64,000 bases of DNA from Winogradskyella luteola (lineage in GTDB: Bacteria; Bacteroidota; Bacteroidia; Flavobacteriales; Flavobacteriaceae): the NCBI RefSeq assembly GCF_019203985.1, contig NZ_JAGSPD010000006.1, positions 1 to 64,000 of the forward strand, read 5' to 3'. Position numbers and translations under genes: made by a program. This document shows positions 42,879-51,600 of this stretch, piece after piece; positions within the stretch are counted from its first letter, which is position 1; every line of letters begins with the position of its first letter. The notes beneath the pieces were generated by a model. It was not told the origin of the DNA and did not search any database. It saw only the letters and a list, made by a program, of their open reading frames with translations.

Positions 42879-44111
42879 TTATATAGATACTCCAAGTCCG
42901 GCTAATTTACCATGAAGATTTTCATAACCCCTACCTATTTGCCAAGCATTGTCAATTTCAGTTTCTCCTTCTGCGGTCAAGCCTGCTAATAACAATGCAA
43001 TTCCTGCTCTTAAGTCTAAAGCTTTTACTTTGGCTCCATGTAGTGGGTTACCGCCATGTATTTTTAATAGACTACCATCAATTTCGTATGCCATACCCAT
43101 TTTTGCCAATTCTTCAGCATAACCATAACGTCCAGGAAATCTTAAATCAATTATACGCGATTCGCCTTTAGATACAGCTCCGAAAACGGCAAACAATGGT
43201 TGCATGTCTGAGTTAATCCCAGGGTATGGGCCTGTACTTATATCAATAGGATAAGCCTCGCCACCTCTTACAACTAAAGAATTTTCTCCTCTATAAAATT
43301 TCATACCGCTTTCTCTGAGATGTACCAAGGGCACCTCAAGATGGTCAAATGGGAAATCTAAAATTTCAATATCACCATTTGTAACCACAGCTCCTATTGC
43401 CCAGGTTAAAGCTTCCATATTATCTGGTATAACACTATGCTTAACACCATTTAGTTTTCCCACTCCCTCTATAACAATACACTTTTGCCCAAAAACCTTA
43501 ATTTTTGCTCCCATTTTGTTTAACATCGCAATAAGATTAATAATTTCAGGCCGTATATGAGGATTCCAAACCGTGGTTTTACCAACAGCCAAGGTAGCAC
43601 AAAGTATAGCATTTTCCGTTGCACCTGTAGATCGCATTGGTAAATGTATATTTCCGCCAACCAATTTACCTTTTGCTTTAGTACAGAGATAACCGTCTTC
43701 TTCCCATACTTTTACTCCCATTTGCTCTAATAGCATTACATGTAAATCGTATTTACGATCACCCAGTTTGCAGCCACCAGGCAGCGGTACTTTACCTTCA
43801 CCAAATCGTGTCGTTAATGCACCTAATATTAACAATGAGTTTCTTATGGAACGTTCATCCCAAAGTAATTCCGGGTTAATTGCATTTTCAGTGATTTTTA
43901 AATATCTATCACCTTCAACACACGTTTTTCCCATTGTATTAAGCATTTTGACATGCACTTGCATATCTAGCAATCCATTTGGTGCATTATATATTTCTAC
44001 AGGCTCCTCTGTAAGTACCGATGCGGTTAACAATTTTAGTGCACTATTCTTAGCACCACTAAGTCTTACTTGCCCCTTAAGTTGAGATTTATTAACTATA
44101 ATGTTATCCAT
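42879..44111 (-). CDS. murA: MurA-like UDP-N-acetylglucosamine 1-carboxyvinyltransferase
   Basis: An EPSP-synthase-fold enzyme that transfers enolpyruvate from PEP to the 3-OH of UDP-GlcNAc. All catalytic positions are present in 410 residues: Lys21-Asn22 (LSGAKNSALK), Cys114 in PGGCKLGDRKYDLH, the Asp in GPYPGINSDMQPLF and the Arg in DLRAGIALLLAGL. It is therefore probably active and possibly fosfomycin-sensitive (Cys present). It is the first gene of the long minus-strand capsule operon. It may be a second copy dedicated to polysaccharide rather than the cell-wall enzyme; the rest of the genome is needed to decide. Confidence 0.9.
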   Translation of the reverse strand: MDNIIVNKSQLKGQVRLSGAKNSALKLLTASVLTEEPVEIYNAPNGLLDMQVHVKMLNTMGKTCVEGDRYLKITENAINPELLWDERSIRNSLLILGALTTRFGEGKVPLPGGCKLGDRKYDLHVMLLEQMGVKVWEEDGYLCTKAKGKLVGGNIHLPMRSTGATENAILCATLAVGKTTVWNPHIRPEIINLIAMLNKMGAKIKVFGQKCIVIEGVGKLNGVKHSVIPDNMEALTWAIGAVVTNGDIEILDFPFDHLEVPLVHLRESGMKFYRGENSLVVRGGEAYPIDISTGPYPGINSDMQPLFAVFGAVSKGESRIIDLRFPGRYGYAEELAKMGMAYEIDGSLLKIHGGNPLHGAKVKALDLRAGIALLLAGLTAEGETEIDNAWQIGRGYENLHGKLAGLGVSI

Positions 44112-44171
44112 TAAAATATTCTTAAATTTAAGTACAAAAAGTTCAGACAGTTAATGCTTTTGTATCGATTG

Positions 44172-44179
44172 CAAATCTA
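44172..44179 (-). promoter_or_regulatory. -7 box for the murA-led capsule operon
   Basis: Read on the minus strand this is TAGATTTG, matching TAnnTTTG, 60 bases before the murA ATG. No -33 TTG at the right distance. Confidence 0.4.
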
Positions 44180-44306
44180 AAATAAATCCAAGACTATGCT
44201 ATTCATTTAAAAGAATTAAATCAACATTATTTAATATTTTTTTATTTCGTAAGAAAAGTTCTTCTTAAATAATCAAACCAAACTAGGATTTTTAAACACA
44301 AACCAT

Positions 44307-44314
44307 TATATTTG
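44307..44314 (+). promoter_or_regulatory. Orphan -7 box in intergenic region
   Basis: TATATTTG on the plus strand, 35 bases before a small open frame at 44350 and about 560 bases before the first T9SS gene. It could drive a small RNA, the small frame, or a long leader. Confidence 0.35.
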
Positions 44315-44349
44315 TGTTAGTTAAACTATAAATTCCCTCAAAATAGTTT

Positions 44350-44532
44350 ATGAGAAACAGACGTAAGTCTATAAATTATAATTCTTTTTTTGGCAGTATC
44401 ACAATGCATACTGTAACCCTTTTGACCCCTTATTTTTCAAACTCTAAAAGTCTCGTCGATTCACTTTCAATAGACGGAGACATGAGATATTCTTGCTATA
44501 AATTCATTAATTACTTAAAAGAAAACTTATGA
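44350..44532 (+). CDS. Doubtful small ORF (60 aa)
   Basis: A 60-codon frame from an ATG, starting MRNRRKSINYNSFFGSITMH. No signal peptide, no known motif, and ordinary composition for random AT-rich sequence. The only support is a plus-strand -7 box 35 bases upstream. I list it because it is one of the few things in a long gap, not because I believe it is coding. Confidence 0.15.
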   Translation: MRNRRKSINYNSFFGSITMHTVTLLTPYFSNSKSLVDSLSIDGDMRYSCYKFINYLKENL

Positions 44533-44874
44533 AACCAGAAACATAAAACACCAAGTTATTACTTAAGACAAACATTAATTCTTGTGACTATTTATTCAAT
44601 GTATGTGTCTTATACAAAAATTAACCCTTAAATTAATAACATTGAAAATTCTTAAATTTTGCATGGCGCATAAAATCTAGCCATGTAATAAATTCTCATA
44701 TTACGAATTCAGTTTTCATTGTTATGCCGGCAAAGCGAATGATTTTTTTGTTGGTCTAGACTTCTATTGTGTTCACTAAACAGAAGCCTAACCCATCGAA
44801 TTAATCCATATGCGTTTGTCACTAAAAATAATTTTACGATTGAATTATTATTCAAAAAAAAATGACTTATAACA

Positions 44875-47800
44875 ATGAAAAAGAACTTATTAAACCTTGC
44901 TTTTATCATCATCTCTTTATTTGGTTTTGGTCAAAGCACTTTATATTTTGAAGATTTTACGGGTCAAGCTGGTAAAGGCGCCAGAGGACCAGGAGGAAAC
45001 AACCCAACAATAGATTTAAGCGGAGTCAATTGGTCAATTGATGTTAATAATGTAAACCTTACCGATACAAATGATTTCTTCTTTGTAAGAACAGTAGGCG
45101 TCAATGATCTTTTAGAAGGTCGTGATTTAGACGGTGAAGCTATTTGGTTGTCACCTCCTATTGACATTACCGGTTTTACCAATGTTAGCTTTACCATTGA
45201 TGTTTCTGAGTCCAACGGAACTACGACAAACAACTTGGAATCTGACGATACGGTTACCATAGAATACAGAATTGATACGGGAGCTTGGACAACAGCATCC
45301 ACAAACGGCACATTTTCTAACGACTATAGTCCTACCGAGGCGAGTGAAAATGGGTTAAATGGATCAACTTTAGAGTTAAGAGTAACCATGCTTAATAATG
45401 GAGGAGGTGAACGCCAACGTATCGATAATATTGAAGTTACAGGATTTCCAGATTGCACAACAGCCTTTTCTCTACCATTTAACGAAGGATTTGAAGGTAG
45501 TTTCCCTCCAGATTGCTGGACAACTTATCGAGGAACTAATGGGTTAGGAACAAACAATGATTGGACCTCAACCACATCAGCAACCAACTCCGGTACAAGA
45601 TCTGCGTTTGTGGAATTTGAAGTCGTTTCTGGAGGAAATGCCCAAGATTGGCTAGTCACTCCAGCCATAGATTTAGCAACGGCGCAGGCACAATTACGCT
45701 TTTTTGCACAAGACCAATTTACGATAGATTACAATACTGAATACACGGTAAGAATTTCGCAAACCTCAGCTACAGACATTTCAAGTTTCACAACCGTTCA
45801 AACCTATAATGAAACGCAATTAGGAAACCCATTTAATGAAAAAACTATTGATCTTTCTGCATATACGGGAATTGTTTACATTGCTTTTGTTATGGAACAA
45901 AACGATGGAGACAATTGGTTTTTAGACGATGTATCCGTGGTGGACATTTCAGCATGTCCAACGCCAACGGACATTACCAATCTTACTGCTAATTACATTG
46001 ATGGTACCATAGACTTACAATGGGCATTGGGTGATTGCTATGACGATGTACTTATAATTGGTAAGGAAGGCAGTACCGTAACGACTGTCCCCACTGGAGA
46101 CGGTAGCACATACGTATCAAGTTCAGTTTTTGGAAGCGGTACCGAAACTACAACTGATGAATTTGCAATACTCAATAATACGGATAGTTCAGTATCTGTA
46201 TCTAACGTAATATTTGGCAATACTTACCATTTTGAAGTATTTACAAGAAAAGGGACAACTTGGAGTACAGGTGTACCCATAAGCATTACACTTAACTATT
46301 GCACGGTTGATGGAGATACAACTTTTGGCACTTCAATAACTCTAGTAGATTTTGGATCCATAAATAATATCACGGCACAAGGATCTGGTTATGATGACTT
46401 CACTTCACAGTCTACAAGTATTGCCAGAGGTGATTCAGAAGATTTAACTGTGAACTTAAATACTGATGGTAATTTTGCAGTATATAGCTATGCATGGATA
46501 GACTGGAACCAAGATGGAGACTTTAACGATAGTGGAGAAACCTACGATCTAGGAGAAACCATTGATAATCCAGATGGAGCTACAAGTAATAGCCCTTTAA
46601 CAATAACTGTTCCTGATAATGCTGAACTAGGCAGTACAAGACTTCGTATTCTTTCTCAGTACTATTTTAATAACATCCCAACCAATGGCCCTTGTGATGG
46701 TTCAACAGATGGTGAAATTGAAGATTATACAATAAATGTATTGCCAGGTACAATTTACACTTACGATAACGGTTGGTCACCTTCTAACCCAAATGGAGTT
46801 TCTACCACAGCAGACGATATAATTATTGCAAATGGGGACGCAACCATAACTTCAAATATCAGTTGCAATACACTAACGGTGAACCCAGGTGCTGGCTTAA
46901 CAGTAAATTCTGGCGTAGTATTAACAGCCTTAGACGAAGTTGTTTTACAATCAACATCAACCAGTTATGCCAGTTTAATTCTAGATGGCACTATCACAGG
47001 TAATGTTATTTATTTACGTCATGTCAATAATGCTCCAGAGCCTGGCGCAAGCACAACAAATAACGATCTGATTAGCGCTCCTTTAATTGGTCAAAGTTTT
47101 GGAGATTTTAGGATTGCAAATCCAAATATACTTTCAGGAACCATAGGAGGCAATCCTGCATTTTTATTTGGGCCCTTCAACCCTACTTCTGGCAACTATG
47201 TCAATTATCAGCCCTCAGATGATACTGAAGTTTTAGATGCTGGCGAAGGTTTTCGTACAGGTTCTACTGATAATAGCACTTATAGGTTTATAGGAACAGT
47301 AGAAACTGGAACTGTAAGCATTCCTATTGTTTCTGGTGGTACAAGTAACTGGAATTTAATTGGGAATCCTTATCCAAGTTACCTTAATGTACAGGGCTTT
47401 TTGAACAATGCCAACAATGCTTCACTTTTAGATGAAAATGCAGTTGGCATATACGGCTATGATGGTGCAGCAGATGATGGTTGGACAATCTTCAATTTGG
47501 CAACAACAACACCAAGCACCGTTATTACACCTGGGCAAGGGTTCTTTATTGATGCTGAAAACTCAGGCAGTATTAATTTTACTGCAAGTATGCGGTCTAC
47601 CGGAAATAGCGATGACTTTATTGTGGGTAGAAATTCAAACCCACTTGTATATTTAAAGTTGAGCATAAATACGAATTCAGAAAATTATCGTACGGCCTTC
47701 TATTTCAATGATAACGCAAGTACTGATTTAGACTTAGGTTATGATGCTTCTGTTTGGAATAGTGTTCCAGAGGATTTTTCTTTACATTCCTATTTGGTTG

Positions 47801-48333
47801 AAAATGATAATGATATAGCAATGGCCATTCAAGCTTTACACAGCTATGATTTACAAAATATCACTATTCCTTTGGGTGTAAATTCAAATGCCAGTGAGAC
47901 CTTAGAATTTTCAATTTTAGAATCTACAATTCCAGATGGGATCAATATCTATTTAGAAGATACAGTATCTGAAACTATTACTTTGTTAAATAATGAAAGC
48001 TACACGATTACACCAAATACAGATTTAAATGGCAGTAAGGGTAGATTCTATCTACGTTTTGTAAATCAATCACTAAGTGTAAATGAAACTAATTTAGAAA
48101 ATTTACAAATCTTTGCTAATCAAAAGCAAAGAATAATTACTATAAAGGGCACTTTCTTAAATCCTACTAAACTTAGGTTATATGATTTACAAGGTCGCTT
48201 GGTGAAGACCGCTGATTTAGCAAAAAATACAAGCTCTCAAAATATAGATGTTTCAAATCTTTCTTCGGGTATTTTTATTGTTGATATAAAAACGGAAAAT
48301 GCTAGAAAAGTTCAAAAGGTAATTCTTAGGTAA
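44875..48333 (+). CDS. Large secreted T9SS protein with GEVED and cleaved-adhesin-like domains (1152 aa)
   Basis: A surface or secreted protein exported by Sec and then the type IX system. Signal peptide MKKNLLNLAFIIISLFGFGQ; two choice-of-anchor/cleaved-adhesin-like beta domains (residues about 20-195, and about 197-360 with FEGSFPPDCWTTYRG and DNWFLDDVSV); an Fn3-like segment; a GEVED domain (YAWIDWNQDGDFNDSGETYDLG, GEIEDYTINV, about 540-622); then the C-terminal module shared with the next two proteins, ending in a type A sorting domain (LRLYDLQGRLVKTADLAKN, NLSSGIFIVDIKT, KVILR). Probably an adhesin or matrix protein. A terminator follows. Confidence 0.88.
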   Translation: MKKNLLNLAFIIISLFGFGQSTLYFEDFTGQAGKGARGPGGNNPTIDLSGVNWSIDVNNVNLTDTNDFFFVRTVGVNDLLEGRDLDGEAIWLSPPIDITGFTNVSFTIDVSESNGTTTNNLESDDTVTIEYRIDTGAWTTASTNGTFSNDYSPTEASENGLNGSTLELRVTMLNNGGGERQRIDNIEVTGFPDCTTAFSLPFNEGFEGSFPPDCWTTYRGTNGLGTNNDWTSTTSATNSGTRSAFVEFEVVSGGNAQDWLVTPAIDLATAQAQLRFFAQDQFTIDYNTEYTVRISQTSATDISSFTTVQTYNETQLGNPFNEKTIDLSAYTGIVYIAFVMEQNDGDNWFLDDVSVVDISACPTPTDITNLTANYIDGTIDLQWALGDCYDDVLIIGKEGSTVTTVPTGDGSTYVSSSVFGSGTETTTDEFAILNNTDSSVSVSNVIFGNTYHFEVFTRKGTTWSTGVPISITLNYCTVDGDTTFGTSITLVDFGSINNITAQGSGYDDFTSQSTSIARGDSEDLTVNLNTDGNFAVYSYAWIDWNQDGDFNDSGETYDLGETIDNPDGATSNSPLTITVPDNAELGSTRLRILSQYYFNNIPTNGPCDGSTDGEIEDYTINVLPGTIYTYDNGWSPSNPNGVSTTADDIIIANGDATITSNISCNTLTVNPGAGLTVNSGVVLTALDEVVLQSTSTSYASLILDGTITGNVIYLRHVNNAPEPGASTTNNDLISAPLIGQSFGDFRIANPNILSGTIGGNPAFLFGPFNPTSGNYVNYQPSDDTEVLDAGEGFRTGSTDNSTYRFIGTVETGTVSIPIVSGGTSNWNLIGNPYPSYLNVQGFLNNANNASLLDENAVGIYGYDGAADDGWTIFNLATTTPSTVITPGQGFFIDAENSGSINFTASMRSTGNSDDFIVGRNSNPLVYLKLSINTNSENYRTAFYFNDNASTDLDLGYDASVWNSVPEDFSLHSYLVENDNDIAMAIQALHSYDLQNITIPLGVNSNASETLEFSILESTIPDGINIYLEDTVSETITLLNNESYTITPNTDLNGSKGRFYLRFVNQSLSVNETNLENLQIFANQKQRIITIKGTFLNPTKLRLYDLQGRLVKTADLAKNTSSQNIDVSNLSSGIFIVDIKTENARKVQKVILR
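46756..48333 (+). repeat. Shared C-terminal module, copy 1 (coding)
   Basis: About 525 residues beginning YDNGWSPSNPNGVSTTADDI and running through LNLIGNPYPSYL-like, PGQGFF, LYFNDNAS-like and LRFVNQSLS motifs to the sorting domain; homologous segments end the next two proteins. Confidence 0.85.
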
Positions 48334-48357
48334 AACTTTAAAAAAATAACAAAATCC

Positions 48358-48388
48358 AAAAGCACGTCTCAAAAGATGTGCTTTTTTT
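48358..48388 (+). terminator. Rho-independent terminator
   Basis: AAAAGCACGTCT (48358-48369) pairs with AGATGTGCTTTT (48374-48385) with one G-U pair, a 4-base loop and a run of seven T. Confidence 0.85.
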
Positions 48389-48455
48389 ATTCTCAATAAT
48401 TTAACACTTGAATTCATTAAATAGAAACAATTTGTGCAATTTACCGACAAATCCA

Positions 48456-48484
48456 TTGTTAAATCAATAGAATTTTTATATTTG
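48456..48484 (+). promoter_or_regulatory. Promoter (TTG-N18-TATATTTG) for second T9SS gene
   Basis: TTG at 48456-48458, an 18-base spacer and TATATTTG at 48477-48484; the leader to the ATG at 48617 would be about 125 bases. Confidence 0.6.
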
Positions 48485-48616
48485 CTTATTAAGATAATGT
48501 TAATTTCTATCTAGTTATTCTATTTTAAGCCCCTCAATTCCAAAAAAAAGCCTACTTACTACTGATTTTAGTTACTATACTGTAGCTATGATTAACTAAA
48601 TATTATATATATAATT

Positions 48617-51600
48617 ATGAAAAAATTTTACATTTATTTAGCTGCATTTTTAATATGTGGTTTAAGTTTTGGGCAAAGTACTATCAATATTACAACCACT
48701 GGTGGTAGTTTTCCTGGAGAAAAATGGGTGAGCATTACCACAGGAATTGATGGTAGTGGAACTCAGGTTTGGGGTCAAGGTGATGGTACACAATGTAATG
48801 GCTCTGGCTTAATCAATCAAGATATATCCATTGCACCTGGCACATACTATGTAAATTGTTACGATCAATATGATGACAGCTGGGATGGCACCTTAATAAG
48901 TGTTACTGCTTATGGATCTGTAATTGGTGATAACGGAGGTGTTTCCCCAAGTGATGGTGCTGACACTGACTTAACTTCTTCTTGTGAAGGAACACCTGAA
49001 GAATTAGAAGCATCTTTTCAAATTATTGTTCCTAGTCCACCTTCTTGTTTACCACCTTCTAGTTTAAATGTTGATAGCTTTACTGCTGATTCTGCTACAA
49101 TAAGTTGGACTGCTGGTAGTACTGAAACTGATTGGGAGATTGTAGTACAAGCCGATGGAACTGGTGAGCCAGGTGGTTCTGGCACAGCAACAACCAATAA
49201 CCTTAACTATACAGATAATACTTTATCTGCTAATACGCCTTACGAGATATGGGTTAGAGCAGATTGTGGTGCTAATGGGTTTAGTAGCTGGGTAGGACCA
49301 GTTGATTTCCAAACACCTGTAGCTAATGACGATTGCGCTAGTGCCTTAGATTATACAACAACTTTTGGAGCAATAGGGGCTTTAGGCTCGTGCCCTGGAA
49401 ATACACAATCGCTTGATATTACTGATTATACAGATGCTGGTGAAGACCCAACATGCGAGTTTGGTTCTGATGCAGTAGCTTGGTACACTTGGACCGCAAC
49501 AACAACTAGCGTAGATTTTACCTCTGGAACAGGACAGCCAGGATTAGAAATCCTGGACGGCACATGTGGATCATTTACATCGCTAGGTTGTTTAAATAAT
49601 ACTTCAGGAAGAATATCTGGTCTTACTATAGGTATCACTTATTATTTAATAATATATGATGAAGGCACTTTTGGTTCTACTTTAGAATGGTGTTTAGAAG
49701 AAAGTCCTTCATGTTTAGAAGTTTCAGATATCACTATTGATGGTTTTACAGATGCATCTGTTGATGTCAATTGGACAGCTAGTGCTTCTGGTGAAACCGA
49801 TTGGGAGATTATAGTTCAGGAAACAGCAACTGCTGACCCAGGATCTGGAGATTCAGGAACTCCTGTTAATGCAACTGCAGACTCTGCGCCACCATATACT
49901 TTTACATCATTAAGTGAACAAACAGCATATGAGGTCTTTGTTAGAGCCAACTGTGGTGGAGGTGATTACGGCGCATGGGTTGGCCCTGTAAACTTTACAA
50001 CACCTTGTAGTGCAATTGTACCAGAATATAATGCAGATATGTCTACTAATGTTCCAGATTCATGTTGGGATGAAGCAGGTAGTGGTGATCCAGGAACAGG
50101 ACCTAGTAGTGTAGGTTTCTCTAGTTGGAGACAAGGCACTTCTTATGCTTTTGGCCCTAGTAATGCTATGAATTTGTATTCTGATTTTAATTCTGAATGG
50201 CTCCTTTCTCCTTCTTTTGATTTGTCATCAGGAGGGCCATTTCAACTTGAAATAAATGTTGCAGTAACTGATTACGCAGATGGAAGTACAGATGCTACGA
50301 TGGGATCTGATGATGAAGTACAACTATTAATTAGCACAAATGGTGGTAGTACTTGGACTAATTTAACTACCTGGAATGTAGGAAATGAGCCTGCTCTTAA
50401 TGGTACAGAATACGTAGAGGACTTAACATCTTATTCAGGAAATGTTCAGTTCGCTATTTGGGCTAATGAAGCTACAGATGACCCTGAGGATTATGATTTC
50501 CATGTCGGTAAATTTAGAGTTGCACAAATACCATCAAGTTCTACAGTAGACTTTTGTAATCTACAATTTCCAAATAGCGGTAATATAAATGAAGGGGGAA
50601 CATTTACAGCTTTCGCACAAATTTTCCAAACTGGTATTACTGAAGCTGCTGGTCAAGGAGCAGATATTGAAGCTTGGATAGGATACAGCACTACAGATGC
50701 CACAACGGTTGCAGATTTTACAACTGGATCTTGGACATGGGTTCCTGCTACTTATAATGCCGACAGTGGTAATAATGATGAATATCAAGCAGAAATTGGC
50801 TCTGCATTATCTGGCGGTCAATACTATTATGTCAGTAGATTTAGGTATGATGGTGGTGTCTTTGCTTATGGTGGTATTACACCGGGAGGATCTGGTGGTA
50901 ATTTCTGGGACGGAACTTCTTTTGTTTCTGGTCAATTAGAAGTATTACCTACTCCACCTGCTACAGTAGCCACTTTAAATATTAGTGGTTGTGCAGATTC
51001 GGACACTTATTCTGGTGCCTACGATACAAGTGTTGAAGGAGTGACTTGGGTAGAGTTAATTTACGATGGAGGCTGTAGTGAAATTACTGTTGATACTGAT
51101 AATACAACTTTTGATACCGAATTAGGCTTATTTAATGCCTTTGGTAATCTTGTCGCAAATAATGATGATGATACTGGTGGAATAACTCCTCAAAGTTTAA
51201 TCACACAAAGCGGATTACCTGCTGGAACATATTATTTAGCTGCAGCTAGATTTAACGTGGCTTTCAGTAATAATTTTGGTGTTACAGCACCATCTAATGC
51301 TCAAACAGGCACTATATTTATCAACGCAAGTACCCCTAACCTCCCTGATTATGTAAATTTACAGTCCCCAGGCACGGCAACAATAACTGCAGGTAATACT
51401 GTAAATGTTTTTGCTCAAATTTTTGAGACAGGGAATACATCTGGCGCAGGTGCCGGAACAAACATCACTGCAGAAATTGGTATCAGCTCAGTTGATGCAA
51501 CTACAGTTGCTGATTTTGAAACTGTTGACTGGACATGGACAGCAGCACCTTACTTTGGTGAGGTAGGTAACAATGACGAATATTCTTTGGCAATTGGTGC

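Larger units (their letters stand above)
44112..44874. other. 763-base intergenic region between capsule operon and T9SS genes
   Basis: The region contains a minus-strand -7 box for murA, a plus-strand TATATTTG box at 44307, and a weak 60-codon open frame from 44350 to 44532. The remaining about 340 bases before the first T9SS gene show no recognisable gene, RNA or strong hairpin. Confidence 0.5.

Noticed and set aside
44709..44912. Minus-strand 67-codon frame overlapping the first T9SS gene start
   Set aside because: It overlaps the signal-peptide coding region of a clear gene and has no promoter or recognisable motif.
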